Positions 16,649-25,815 of a stretch of 64,000 nucleotides of DNA are shown one piece after another (positions within the stretch are counted from its first letter, which is position 1; every line of letters begins with the position of its first letter). Made by a program: the position numbers and the translations under genes. The DNA comes from Niveispirillum sp. SYP-B3756. GTDB taxonomy: Bacteria > Pseudomonadota > Alphaproteobacteria > Azospirillales > Azospirillaceae. Below the pieces are notes generated by a model. The model was not told the DNA's origin. It did not search any database and was given only the letters and a program-made list of their open reading frames with translations. The stretch is taken from assembly GCF_009495745.1 (NCBI RefSeq), contig NZ_WIDQ01000002.1, positions 372,001 through 436,000 on the forward strand. The letters run 5' to 3'.

Positions 16649-19600
16649 TCAGAAGCTCTTGCTCAGGTTGATAAAGACGCGACGGCCGACATAGTCGTAA
16701 CCGCTGTAAAGCGGGGAATTGCCGACGCGGCTGTAGGAGGCGTAGGTACCGGCCAGACCCGCAGAAATCTTCGGCGGATCACGGTCGAAGATGTTGCGCA
16801 CGCCAGCGGTGACGCTCCAATCCTCGCCCTTATACTGCATCGACAGGTGATGCAGGTCATAGTCGCTGACCTTGGCAATCCGCGGATCCGTAGCCGGGTT
16901 CAGATCCAGCAGGTCATAGCTGTCGGTGCCGGAGATCCATTCAAAGCCGTAACGGAAGCTCCATTCCTCGATCTTATAGGTCAGATCAGCATTCAGCGAA
17001 TATTTCGGGCGGTTCAGGGTGCCATTATATTCGGTGAAAGGCTGATCGCTGAAGGTCTTTTCCTTCTGATCGATGAAGTAGGTCAGCGTCCCGTTCAACC
17101 CGAGATCGCCGGGGCCTGCTTCAATATTGTAGCGCGCCGTGAAGTCCAGACCACGGGTCAGGGAGGAGGCGATGTTGGTGTAGCTGTCGGAAACGGTCAG
17201 CGCATTGGTGCCGGCCGCGCGGGTGGAGACCAGACGGCACAGGTTGCTGCCACGGCGGAAATCCGCCGATTCATAGCAGCGGCCCAGGATTTCCGTACCG
17301 CCGATACGCTCCACGCTGTTGTCGATCTTGATATCGAAATAATCGACAGCAAAGGAGAAGCGGCCGAACTCACCCGGCAGTTCCGGCTGCAGGATCAAAC
17401 CGGCGGTGAAGTTCTTGGAGGTTTCGGCTTCCAGACCGCTTCCCGAACCACCGCCAGAATTGACCTGCACGCTGTTGGTGGCCTGATAGTCCGGGCCAAT
17501 CCCTTCGGCCGCGCAATTGGCCCGCAGGGTCGCCGTCTTGCCGGCGGCACCGTAATTGTTGCAGGGGTCGTTCTGCGACGACAGGAAGGCCGTTGTCGTC
17601 CCCAGGAACTGTTCGAACAGCGCCGGGGCGCGGAACGAGGTGCCGTAGGAGGAGCGTAGCGACATCCAGCTGGTCGGCGCATACACACCGCCCACCTTGT
17701 AGGTCCAGTCCGAACCGTAGGAATCATACTTGGTGTAACGGCCCGAACCGGTCACCGTCAGCTCTTCCACCAACGGCAGATTGGCCAGAACCGGCACTTC
17801 CACTTCGCCAAACAGCTCATACACCTTGTCCGTGCCGCGGGTCGGGGCCGACGAGGTCAGGTTATAGAGGTTGGAGGTCTGGCTGTTGATGTCCGGCGTA
17901 TCGTCGATCTTGGCTTCACGATATTCGGCACCGAAGGCACCCTGCACCGTACCGGCCGGCACGGTGAACAGCGGGCCGTCCAGGCCCAGCGAAGCGACCT
18001 TCTCGTCATACTTCGTGTGGCCGGTTACGGTCTGGAACACCTGGTTGGACCAGTCCTGCGGCAGCTTGCCGCCGATGGTCGCCGTGTTCAGCACCGGGGC
18101 CGGGATGCAGCCCAGCGACGGGTTGGCGATATTGGCGGCACAGGTGACCAGCCCGCCATTGGCACCCGGACGCACCAGTGCTGCATTGAAGCCGGCCGGG
18201 GCGGCAACCACGTTCAGGCTCTGCGCCAGACGATCGGTCAGGAAGGACTGCTGACGATAGGTGGCGTCAGACTTGGAATAGCTGAAGGACAGGTCATAGC
18301 GCCAGCCATCCAGCGGGGTGAAATCGCCCCGGACGCCGGTGGTGGACTTGTAGAAATCGACATCCTGCTCGCTGCGGTCATTGCCGAAGCCGATGAAGGC
18401 GCGGACGCCGACGGGGGCGTTGTTGGTCAGCGCGTTCGCCACGGAGGAGAAGGTCGAACCCTGCAGCCCGGTCGGGATCAGCAGGCTGCCCTTGGCATAA
18501 TCCAGGGCAAGCTGGCGGTAGCCGGTCTGGGTGGATTCGCGGCGGCTATACAGCGCCTCGGTATAGATTTCGGCGTTGCCCAGGGCTTCCAGCTCATAGG
18601 AGGCCTGACCGAAACCGGTATAGGTCTTCGCTGGGGAGATCAGCGACCGGTTCAGCATTTCCGGCGCGAAGGTGTCGCGGACATTCAGGTTGTTGGCACC
18701 ACCGCCCACACCTTCGAAGCCGACCAGCCCGGTGGAGATGGCACCGTTCGGACGCCAGCGGTTGAAGCTGCTGCCCACCGAACCGGGGGCGCCGACACCG
18801 GCCAGATTGTTGGTGCCGATGCTGTTGATGGCAGAGCCGTTCGAACCGGTGCCGGAGATCGGATAGCACTTGGGCTGGCCAGTCATCGGGTCGACGAAAT
18901 CCAGGCGCGCACCCGTGGTCGGGTTGAACTGGTAATCGGTGTTGCAGCGGGTCCAGTCACGATCCGCCAGGGTCAGGTTGCCACGCTCGTAATATTCGAA
19001 CGATCCGGCCACCTTCCAGCGATCACCGCTGGTGCCACCGACGATGGAGGCGCGGGCTTCCTCGCCGCCCTCATGCACCGGACGGGTGTAACTGCCATCT
19101 ACCGTCACGCCTTCGACATTGCTCAGGGTGACGACATTGATCACGCCGGCGATGGCGTCGGAACCATAGATCGAGGAGGCACCGTCACGCAGCACTTCCA
19201 CGCGCTCGATCATGGCGTTGGGCAGCACGTTCAGATCGGCGGAGCCGATGGAACCACGCGTACCGGCCGGGGCCACGCGGCGGCCATTGATCAGCACCAG
19301 CGTGCGGCCGGCACCCAGGCCGCGCAGACCCACGGTGTTGGCACCGGGGCCACCATTGGTGACAAAACCACCATAGGCATTGTTGATCTGGCCGGAGCCG
19401 CTGGTGATGCCGGCATTCTGCAGCATTTCAGCGGTGGAGCTCATGCCGGCCAGAACGCTGTCTTCCTTGGTCAGCACCTGGATGGGCGAGGGGGAATTAA
19501 ACGTATCGCGGCGGATACGCGAACCCACCACGACGATTTCCGACATGGCTTCTTCGGTATTGCTGCTCTGGGCCAGGGCCGGTGCCCCCAGCGTGCCGAT

Positions 19601-19666
19601 GCTGCCCACGGCAACACCCAACAGCAGCAGGCCCCGCAGCGTGCGGGTACGATTGCTCATCATCAT
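16649..19666 (-). CDS. TonB-dependent outer-membrane receptor (1005 aa)
   Basis: A second large TonB-dependent transporter. The signal peptide is LRGLLLLGVAVGSIGTLGAP followed by ALAQ; the plug has SEIVVVGSRIRRDTFNS, GLGAGRTLVLINGRRVAPAG and VEVLRDGASSIYGSDAIAGV; the barrel ends with aromatic Phe (RVFINLSKSF). The many near-canonical barrel strands and length match the same receptor class as the neighbour at 13386, but the two differ widely in sequence, so they are not a recent duplication. The ligand is unknown. The MMM start makes the exact initiator ambiguous by one or two codons; only a weak AAAGAAAG site precedes it. Confidence 0.95.
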   Translation of the reverse strand: MMMSNRTRTLRGLLLLGVAVGSIGTLGAPALAQSSNTEEAMSEIVVVGSRIRRDTFNSPSPIQVLTKEDSVLAGMSSTAEMLQNAGITSGSGQINNAYGGFVTNGGPGANTVGLRGLGAGRTLVLINGRRVAPAGTRGSIGSADLNVLPNAMIERVEVLRDGASSIYGSDAIAGVINVVTLSNVEGVTVDGSYTRPVHEGGEEARASIVGGTSGDRWKVAGSFEYYERGNLTLADRDWTRCNTDYQFNPTTGARLDFVDPMTGQPKCYPISGTGSNGSAINSIGTNNLAGVGAPGSVGSSFNRWRPNGAISTGLVGFEGVGGGANNLNVRDTFAPEMLNRSLISPAKTYTGFGQASYELEALGNAEIYTEALYSRRESTQTGYRQLALDYAKGSLLIPTGLQGSTFSSVANALTNNAPVGVRAFIGFGNDRSEQDVDFYKSTTGVRGDFTPLDGWRYDLSFSYSKSDATYRQQSFLTDRLAQSLNVVAAPAGFNAALVRPGANGGLVTCAANIANPSLGCIPAPVLNTATIGGKLPQDWSNQVFQTVTGHTKYDEKVASLGLDGPLFTVPAGTVQGAFGAEYREAKIDDTPDINSQTSNLYNLTSSAPTRGTDKVYELFGEVEVPVLANLPLVEELTVTGSGRYTKYDSYGSDWTYKVGGVYAPTSWMSLRSSYGTSFRAPALFEQFLGTTTAFLSSQNDPCNNYGAAGKTATLRANCAAEGIGPDYQATNSVQVNSGGGSGSGLEAETSKNFTAGLILQPELPGEFGRFSFAVDYFDIKIDNSVERIGGTEILGRCYESADFRRGSNLCRLVSTRAAGTNALTVSDSYTNIASSLTRGLDFTARYNIEAGPGDLGLNGTLTYFIDQKEKTFSDQPFTEYNGTLNRPKYSLNADLTYKIEEWSFRYGFEWISGTDSYDLLDLNPATDPRIAKVSDYDLHHLSMQYKGEDWSVTAGVRNIFDRDPPKISAGLAGTYASYSRVGNSPLYSGYDYVGRRVFINLSKSF

Positions 19667-20123
19667 TTTTCAACTTTCTTTTGTCGTCTGCCGCAGCCCG
19701 TCCGATGGACTGTTCATTTTTGGCTTGCGGATTGAGCCACCCTCGTCATGGCGATTCAACCTTATCATCAGAAAACTGAAAAACTCTGTGCATCATGTGT
19801 CGAAACAGCCACATTCAATTGTATTTTTGTTATAAAAGTTCCTTTTTTCAAAAAAATAAAATGTTTTATGTCGGGTTAATTTTGTTTCACTTGCAATAAT
19901 TTTACTTCCATACAGATACATCAACATTTGTACATTTATAGAGTTTCATTTTTTTCATAACTTTTGAAATTATAAACTTTGTATGGAATGTGTGGAGGAA
20001 AGGTTTATCTGGCAGCGGTCTTCCCGACCTGCCCGCTGTTGCTACCGATGCGGGTATGAAAAAACCCGGCCTGCGGGTGCGGGCCGGGTTCTCACGATCA
20101 GTCGACTTTCGGGTGGGGAGCAA
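19667..20123. other. 457-bp intergenic region between a TonB-dependent receptor and accC
   Basis: No gene is supported. The middle (about 19790-19990) is very AT-rich with A- and T-runs and is expected to hold the promoter of the minus-strand receptor. The motif AAATTATTGCAA, seen upstream of the other receptor, occurs on the minus strand at 19902-19891. The right end contains the accC terminator at 20057-20090. Confidence 0.6.
20057..20090 (-). terminator. Intrinsic terminator of the accB-accC transcript
   Basis: Stem AACCCGGCC/GGCCGGGTT (20063-20071 and 20082-20090) with an A-run at its left edge that is a T-run on the minus strand. It lies 34 bp beyond the accC stop codon. Confidence 0.85.
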
Positions 20124-21497
20124 TCAGCCTTCGGCCTGACGCTTCATCCAGCCTTCCATCCACTTGATATCGTAATCACCATTGATGAAATCCTGCTCGG
20201 CGATGATGCGCTGATGCAGGGGGATGGAGGTATCCACCCCGGTGATAACGAATTCTTCCAAGGCACGGCGCAGCCGCATCAGGCATTCGTTACGCGTGTT
20301 GCCGTGTACGATCAGCTTGGCGATCATGCTGTCATAATGCGGCGGCACGCGATAGCCGTCATACAGCGCGCTGTCCACGCGCACGCCCAGGCCACCCGGC
20401 GCATGGTACTGGGTGATTTGGCCGGGTGAGGGCATGAAGGTGACGGCATTTTCCGCATTGATGCGGCATTCGATGGAATGGCCGTGGAAGCGGATATCCT
20501 GCTGCGTATAGCCCAGCGGCGCCCCGGTGGCGACGCGGATCTGCTCACGCACCAGATCGACACCGGTGATCATCTCGGTGATCGTGTGTTCGATCTGCAG
20601 GCGGGTGTTCATTTCAATGAAATAGAACTGCCCGTCCTCGTACAGGAACTCCATGGTGCCGACGCCGCGATAGCCCAGCAGCTTGGCGGTACGGGCGGCC
20701 AGCGAGCCCACCTTTTCCCGCTCCTCGGCATTCAGGGCCGGCGACGGCGCCTCTTCCACCACCTTCTGGTGACGGCGCTGGATGGAGCAGTCACGCTCCC
20801 CGAAATGCACCACATTGCCATGGTGGTCGCCCAGCAGCTGCACCTCGATATGGCGCGGGTTGGCGAGGTACTTTTCCAGGTAAACCTCGTCATTGCCGAA
20901 GGCGGCGCGGGCTTCACCCCGGGCCAGCTGATAGGCTTCCTTCAGCTCGTCCCGGCTGAAGGCCACTTTCATGCCCTTGCCACCGCCACCGGCGGCGGCC
21001 TTGATCAGCACCGGATAGCCGATCTGGTCGGCCACGCTGGCTGCCGTCTCGAAACTGTCCACCGGACCGTCGGAGCCGGGCACGCAGGGCAGGCCCAGCG
21101 AGATTACGGTCTTCTTGGCCGTGACCTTATCGCCCATGATGCGGATATGGTCGGGTGTCGGCCCGATCCAGGCGAAGCCATGCTCAATCACCATATCGGC
21201 GAACTGGGCATTCTCCGCCATGAAGCCGATGCCGGGATGGATGGCATCGGCCCCGGTGATGGCGGCGGCCGACAGGATCGCCGGGATGTTCAGATAGCTT
21301 TCCTTGGCGGACGGCGGACCGATACAGACGCTTTCATCCGCCAGACGCACATGCATGGCGTCGGCATCGGCGGTGGAATGCACCGCCACCGTCTTGATCC
21401 CCATCTCGCGGCAGGCGCGGTGGATGCGCAAAGCGATCTCGCCGCGATTGGCGATCAGCACCTTGTCGAACAGCCCTTGCTGGGTATTCGCGCTCAT
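20124..21497 (-). CDS. accC: Acetyl-CoA carboxylase, biotin carboxylase subunit AccC
   Basis: AccC carboxylates the biotin carried by AccB using ATP and bicarbonate, the first half-reaction of fatty-acid synthesis. The 457-residue protein shows the ATP-grasp family motifs: FDKVLIANRGEIALRIHRAC, GYPVLIKAAAGGGGKGMKV (glycine-rich ATP loop), FGERDCSIQRRHQKVVEEAP, FIEMNTRLQIEHTITEMITG and SIECRINAENA. The ATG at 21497 is used; a TTG five codons earlier would overlap accB. The accB stop is 7 bp upstream, so both are co-transcribed, and an intrinsic terminator follows. Confidence 0.97.
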   Translation of the reverse strand: MSANTQQGLFDKVLIANRGEIALRIHRACREMGIKTVAVHSTADADAMHVRLADESVCIGPPSAKESYLNIPAILSAAAITGADAIHPGIGFMAENAQFADMVIEHGFAWIGPTPDHIRIMGDKVTAKKTVISLGLPCVPGSDGPVDSFETAASVADQIGYPVLIKAAAGGGGKGMKVAFSRDELKEAYQLARGEARAAFGNDEVYLEKYLANPRHIEVQLLGDHHGNVVHFGERDCSIQRRHQKVVEEAPSPALNAEEREKVGSLAARTAKLLGYRGVGTMEFLYEDGQFYFIEMNTRLQIEHTITEMITGVDLVREQIRVATGAPLGYTQQDIRFHGHSIECRINAENAVTFMPSPGQITQYHAPGGLGVRVDSALYDGYRVPPHYDSMIAKLIVHGNTRNECLMRLRRALEEFVITGVDTSIPLHQRIIAEQDFINGDYDIKWMEGWMKRQAEG

Positions 21498-21504
21498 CGT
21501 GCGA

Positions 21505-21972
21505 TCACTCAATGATCAGCAGCGGCTGGCCGAATTCGACCGGCTGCGCGTCGGAGATCAGGATCTCTGTCACGGTGCCACCCTTGGCGGCCTTGATCGG
21601 GTTCATCACCTTCATGGCCTCAATGATCAGCACGGTCTGGCCGGCCTTCACCACATCGCCCAGCTTCACGAACGGCGTGCCGCCGGGTTCAGACGCGGCA
21701 TAGGCGGTGCCGACCATCGGCGATTTCAGGGCGTTCGGGTTCTGGGCAGGGGCGACGGCCGGGGTGGCGACGGGTGCTACTGCGGCAGCCGGGGCAGCTG
21801 CGACGGGACCGGGCGGCACGGCATAAGCGGCCGGGTAGGCGGCCGCAGGGGAAATGCGGCTGAGCCGGATGCGGCGTTCGCCTTCCGAATATTCCATCTC
21901 CGTCAGGCCCGACTCCTCCAGGAGTTTGGCCATGGTCCGCACGAACTCGGCATCCAGATCGAAGCTCGACAT
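21505..21972 (-). CDS. accB: Acetyl-CoA carboxylase, biotin carboxyl carrier protein AccB
   Basis: AccB carries the covalently bound biotin between AccC and the carboxyltransferase. The 155-residue protein has a helical N-terminus (FVRTMAKLLEESGLTEMEYS), an Ala/Pro-rich linker and a C-terminal biotinyl domain with the biotinylation motif EAMKVMNPIKA. The ATG at 21972 is the family start; an in-frame TTG seven codons upstream is less likely. It lies between aroQ (30 bp upstream) and accC (7 bp downstream), the conserved alphaproteobacterial order aroQ-accB-accC. Confidence 0.97.
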   Translation of the reverse strand: MSSFDLDAEFVRTMAKLLEESGLTEMEYSEGERRIRLSRISPAAAYPAAYAVPPGPVAAAPAAAVAPVATPAVAPAQNPNALKSPMVGTAYAASEPGGTPFVKLGDVVKAGQTVLIIEAMKVMNPIKAAKGGTVTEILISDAQPVEFGQPLLIIE

Positions 21973-22002
21973 GGTGTTCTCAACCTTATCCAATGGCTTG
22001 CC

Positions 22003-22467
22003 TCAGGCGCCCGGCCGGTTCGCGGCATCAATCAGCCGGCAGGCGGCCTGAAGTGCCAGAACGTAACCGTGCGAGCCGAGGCCGCATATGACCCCGCGCG
22101 CGACCATCGACACATAGGAATGGTGTCTGAACGGCTCGCGGCGGAAGATGTTACTCAGATGAACCTCGATGACCGGCAGGTCAACCGCCGACAGCGCATC
22201 CATGATGGCCACCGACGTGTGGGTATAGGCGCCAGCATTCAGCACGATGGCATCATGCTCGCCCCTTGCCTCCTGGATCCAGGTCACCAGTTCTCCCTCA
22301 TGGTTGGACTGGCGGAAATCCATGTCCACACCTAAGCGGGCTGCCTCTGTCTGGCACAAGGTTTCGACATCGTCCAGCGTTTCCGCCCCATAGATCTGGG
22401 GCTCTCGGGTGCCGAGCATGTTAAGGTTCGGCCCATTCAGGACAAGAATCGAAGGTTGGATCGCCAA
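22003..22467 (-). CDS. aroQ: 3-dehydroquinate dehydratase, type II
   Basis: Type II dehydroquinase converts 3-dehydroquinate to 3-dehydroshikimate in the shikimate pathway and forms a dodecamer in the cytosol. The 154-residue protein contains the family signatures [21 protein letters not shown] (catalytic Tyr at the end), [32 protein letters not shown] and [18 protein letters not shown]. The start is a TTG; no ATG lies before the conserved core. It is the first gene of the aroQ-accB-accC group. Confidence 0.97.
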   Translation of the reverse strand: MAIQPSILVLNGPNLNMLGTREPQIYGAETLDDVETLCQTEAARLGVDMDFRQSNHEGELVTWIQEARGEHDAIVLNAGAYTHTSVAIMDALSAVDLPVIEVHLSNIFRREPFRHHSYVSMVARGVICGLGSHGYVLALQAACRLIDAANRPGA

Positions 22468-22512
22468 AGTTCAGTCGCCTGCTATTGTTACCACAAGGAA
22501 GCGGGGCGGTTA

Positions 22513-22547
22513 TATCACGGCCATGGATTGGGGCAATGGCCGCGATA
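22513..22547. repeat. Imperfect 12-bp inverted repeat between aroQ and the DsbA-like gene
   Basis: TATCACGGCCAT at 22513-22524 pairs with ATGGCCGCGATA at 22536-22547 with one mismatch and an 11-nt loop. No T-run follows on either strand, so it is only a weak terminator candidate for the DsbA-like gene. Confidence 0.4.
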
Positions 22548-22578
22548 AAGCACCCGGTTTCACGGGCTTACCTATAGG

Positions 22579-23367
22579 TCAGCCCGCCTTGTCGGCCTTC
22601 TTGGCCGCACGGGCAGCCGCGAAGTAGCTGGTGAATTGTTCGGTCTGAATGGCGCCCGGCACCAGCGTGTCGCCGATGACGAAACCGGGGGTGCCGCGAA
22701 TACCCAGTTCGCGGGCCAGCGCGATATTGGCGTCGATTTCCGCCTGGATGGCCGCGTCGCCCATATCGGCTTCCAACTTCTTGATATCCAAGCCAACATC
22801 GCGGGCCGTGGCACGGATGGCATCGCTGTCCAGCCGGCCTTCATGCTTCATCAAGGCTGTATGGAACGCCTCATACTTGCCCTGACGGTTGGCGGCCAGG
22901 GCAGCCTTGGCCGCCTCTATGGAAGAGGGGGCAAGGATGGGGAATTCCTTATAGACGACGCGGACCTTGCCATCCTTCTTCACCGCTTCCACCCTTTCCG
23001 GATGGGTGCGCTTGCAATAGCCACAATTGTAATCAAAGAACTCCACCAGGGTGACATCGCCCTTGGGGTTGCCGCCGACCGGCCCCTTATTCTCCAGAGC
23101 GGCGCGATTCGCCGTCAGTGCTGTCTTCTGCGCCTGTTCCGACTGGGCCTGTTCCTTGGTCTCCAGCGCGTGCATCGCCTCCACCAACACTTCCGGATTG
23201 GCGATCAGATAATCGCGTACGATCTGTTCCACCGCCTGCCGGTCCAGCGGCTTGTCGGCGGCCATGCCGGGTGCCGCGCCGACCAGTGCCAGCAGGGCCA
23301 CCAGGGGCAGGGTGCAGCCGGCACGCTTCAAAGAGCGGAGACGGGGAAGGGCGAATGGCTTCATCAT
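22579..23367 (-). CDS. DsbA-family periplasmic thiol:disulfide oxidoreductase (Com1/ScsC-like)
   Basis: A 262-residue exported thioredoxin-fold protein that should form or shuffle disulfides in the periplasm. The signal peptide is CTLPLVALLALVGAAPGMA. An N-terminal helical region (EQIVRDYLIANPEVLVEAMH) resembles the oligomerisation segment of ScsC/BdbD-type proteins. The active site is CGYC within VEFFDYNCGYCKRTHP, and the cis-Pro loop is RGTPGFVIGD. The ATG at 23367 is preferred because it begins a clean signal peptide; the frame is open upstream to 23439 without family sequence. No DsbB partner is adjacent. Confidence 0.92.
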   Translation of the reverse strand: MMKPFALPRLRSLKRAGCTLPLVALLALVGAAPGMAADKPLDRQAVEQIVRDYLIANPEVLVEAMHALETKEQAQSEQAQKTALTANRAALENKGPVGGNPKGDVTLVEFFDYNCGYCKRTHPERVEAVKKDGKVRVVYKEFPILAPSSIEAAKAALAANRQGKYEAFHTALMKHEGRLDSDAIRATARDVGLDIKKLEADMGDAAIQAEIDANIALARELGIRGTPGFVIGDTLVPGAIQTEQFTSYFAAARAAKKADKAG

Positions 23368-23592
23368 GGTGGGTCCGTTTCGATTCTGGTCGGGTAAGGC
23401 ATGTGAGGTGCCTGCTCCAGCGCTGCAACAGCAATACATCTTTTTGCGGTTGTTTTATGGTGCTTGCGTAACATGTCGGCCTATGCGGGAATAGGTTGGA
23501 TCATCCGTTCCCGACGGATATAACTTTGGAACAGGTGTCGGGACGGGCGAATTTTAACAGGCGCTCTCCCTCTTGGGGGATTTGGGACGGAT

Positions 23593-25155
23593 ATGGGCAT
23601 GAATGACGACGCCTTCCTGTTTCGGGAAGAAACGCCGGACAATTCCGTCGTGCCAGCGCCCCTGCCCCCGTGGCTGATCCTGATCGTCGATGACGATCCA
23701 GAGGTCCACGCCATGACCCGGCTGGTGATGAAGAAATTCGCCTATCGGGGCCGGCCGGTGCAGTTCCTCTCCGCCTATTCCGCCGAGGAGGCGTTGCGGG
23801 TGTTGAGCAACGATCCCGGCATCGCCGTCATCCTGCTGGATGTGGTGATGGAAACCGATGATGCAGGTTTGCGTCTGGTGCCGCGCATCCGCAAGGAACT
23901 GGGCAATGATCTGGTCCGTATCATCCTGCGCACCGGCCAGCCCGGCCAGGCGCCGGAGGATGATGTCATCCATGGCTATGATATCAATGATTACAAGGCC
24001 AAGACGGAACTGACGGCCCAGAAGCTGGGCACGGCCACGGTCGCGGCTTTGCGTTCCTACGAGCATATTCTGGAACTGACCCGTTCCCGCAAGGGGATGG
24101 AGCGCATCATTGAGGCATCGGGCAACCTGTTCGCCCTGCGCGCCATTGATAGTTTCGCTGAGGCGGTGCTGCGGGAGCTGGCGCGGGTGCTGGACCTGCC
24201 TTGTGATGGGCTGGTCTGCGTTGTGCGGGGCAGCACGGCGGCCGATGCACAGATATTGGCTGCGGCCGGGCGTCACCATGGTCTGGTTGGTCTGCCCATG
24301 GGGCGCAGCGTCGATCCGCTGCTGGCGGCGCGAATCGCTGAGGTTCTGCGCACCCGGACCCATCATTATGATGATGGCGATGTCATTATCTGGCTGCGCA
24401 CGGCGGACGGCCGCGATGCGGCGGCCTGTGTTCATGCCGGCCGCCCGCTGGATGGGCTGGAGCGCAAGCTGGCGGAGGTACTGGGCTCCAAGATCACCAT
24501 CGGTTTTGATAATCTCCACCTCTATGAACAGGTGAAGCGGGCTCACAAGGCCGCTGTCATCGCCCTGGCCGGGCTGGCGGAATATAAGGATCCGGAGGGC
24601 GGCGGCGACCATGTGCTGCGCCTGTCACGGCTGGTGACGGAGATTGCCTTCATTCTGCGCGCCGACCCTGCCTATGCCAGGGTGATTGATGATGATTTCC
24701 TGGACCAGATCGCCATGGGAGCCATGCTGTATGATATTGGCATGGTGGGCGTGCCCGACCGGGTGATCACCAAGCGGGAACCGCTGGATGCGGACGAACG
24801 CCAGTTGATGGAACAGCATTGCGAGCGTGGGGCCGCGCTTTTGGAGAAGGCTTCGCGCATGGTGGAGGGGAGCAGCTATTTCTCCTTCGGGGCGACGATT
24901 GCCCGCTGCCACCAGGAACGCTGGGATGGCAGCGGCTATCCCGCCGGGCTGCGGGGGGAGGCCATTCCCTTGGCCGCCCGGATCGTCGCGGTGGCCGATG
25001 TCTATGATGCGCTGACGCATAAGCGCAGCTGGCGGGAAGCGAAGCCTCTGGCGGAAACGTTGCGCATGATCGAACAGGGATCGGGCACTCTGTTCGATCC
25101 GGCCGTGGTGACGGCTTTCTTCCAGGCCATGAAGTCACGCGGACGTCGGCGTTAA
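23593..25155 (+). CDS. Response regulator with REC, DUF3369 and degenerate HD-GYP domain
   Basis: A 520-residue cytosolic protein with an N-terminal receiver (LILIVDDDPEVHAMT, phospho-acceptor in VILLDVVM), a DUF3369-type middle domain and a C-terminal HD-GYP-type domain. Family members with intact centres hydrolyse cyclic-di-GMP. Here several centre residues are changed: the expected HD motif with its lysine reads MLYDIGMVGVPD (Y380-D381, M384 in place of H-D and K), and the HHE motif reads CHQERWDGSGYP, so the second histidine is Gln; GYP itself and the DVYDAL aspartate remain. It is therefore probably not an active phosphodiesterase and may be a c-di-GMP sensor or protein-interaction output. 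It stands alone, divergent from the DsbA-like gene. Confidence 0.9.
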   Translation: MGMNDDAFLFREETPDNSVVPAPLPPWLILIVDDDPEVHAMTRLVMKKFAYRGRPVQFLSAYSAEEALRVLSNDPGIAVILLDVVMETDDAGLRLVPRIRKELGNDLVRIILRTGQPGQAPEDDVIHGYDINDYKAKTELTAQKLGTATVAALRSYEHILELTRSRKGMERIIEASGNLFALRAIDSFAEAVLRELARVLDLPCDGLVCVVRGSTAADAQILAAAGRHHGLVGLPMGRSVDPLLAARIAEVLRTRTHHYDDGDVIIWLRTADGRDAAACVHAGRPLDGLERKLAEVLGSKITIGFDNLHLYEQVKRAHKAAVIALAGLAEYKDPEGGGDHVLRLSRLVTEIAFILRADPAYARVIDDDFLDQIAMGAMLYDIGMVGVPDRVITKREPLDADERQLMEQHCERGAALLEKASRMVEGSSYFSFGATIARCHQERWDGSGYPAGLRGEAIPLAARIVAVADVYDALTHKRSWREAKPLAETLRMIEQGSGTLFDPAVVTAFFQAMKSRGRRR

Positions 25156-25169
25156 CAGGTTCCTGTCCG

Positions 25170-25700
25170 TCAGCGGTCCAGCGGTCCGGGGACGCCGTTA
25201 TAGCGATCCTGCTCCAGGCGATAGGGATCGTAGCCGCCATCATAATGGTCGCGGTGGCGGCGTTTCAGCTCCATATCCGACTGGGAGACGGCAACGGACA
25301 TGCTGAAATTGGTATCCGGGCAGGGGGTGGGCATATAGCCACCCGCCATGGCGCGGTCGTCTTTGCCATAGGCCAGTTCGGCACCAACATATTTACCGCT
25401 GACCCCGCCCATGGCCACCCCGGCTTCCACCGTTTTGCGGACCCGGCATTTGGCTTTCTGATCCGCCGCCGCCTCCCCGGCCAGCGGCACCATGGGCAAT
25501 TGCTGGGCGGCCGTGGGGGGAACTGCCGCTGTGCCGGCATTCTCCCCCGGCCGATCCAGCCGGACCCAGCCATTGACGGGCTTGCCGGGGGTAACAGTGG
25601 CATTCTGTCCCCCGACCACGGCATCACCATCCGCCGCCAGGGCTGGCAGTGCCGGCGCCAGGGTCAGAAAGCAGCAGAATATCAGGGGCAGGGGGCGCAT
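25170..25700 (-). CDS. Small secreted hypothetical protein (176 aa)
   Basis: A 176-residue protein with a signal peptide (MRPLPLIFCCFLTLAPALPA then LA) and no membrane anchor. The mature part has two cysteines (KCRVRKT and TPCPDTN) that could form a disulfide, and a Tyr/Arg/Asp-rich C-terminus (HRDHYDGGYDPYRLEQDRYN). The ATG at 25700 is chosen because it starts the signal peptide exactly; the frame is open further upstream. It lies tail to tail with the HD-GYP gene and downstream of topA. The family is not recognised. Confidence 0.75.
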   Translation of the reverse strand: MRPLPLIFCCFLTLAPALPALAADGDAVVGGQNATVTPGKPVNGWVRLDRPGENAGTAAVPPTAAQQLPMVPLAGEAAADQKAKCRVRKTVEAGVAMGGVSGKYVGAELAYGKDDRAMAGGYMPTPCPDTNFSMSVAVSQSDMELKRRHRDHYDGGYDPYRLEQDRYNGVPGPLDR

Positions 25701-25815
25701 GGCGGTTCCCGGGCGGAAGGGTTCAGTGCAGGTTACACGGACGCATCGCCCCTGTCCCGTCGGTCTTCCGGGGTAGGCGGCGATGCGGGGGATCATCCCG
25801 CATCGCCGTAAAGGG

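Noticed and set aside
13386-19666. The two TonB-dependent receptors as a recent tandem duplication
   Set aside because: They are convergent, differ in plug and barrel sequence along most of their length, and share only family motifs.
18017-19735. 572-codon open frame on the plus strand
   Set aside because: Antisense to the second TonB-dependent receptor; composition (Gly/Gln/His/Arg/Ala) is that of a shadow frame.
19902-20123. 73-codon open frame upstream of accC
   Set aside because: It runs through the accC terminator and an AT-rich promoter region with no coding composition or family resemblance.
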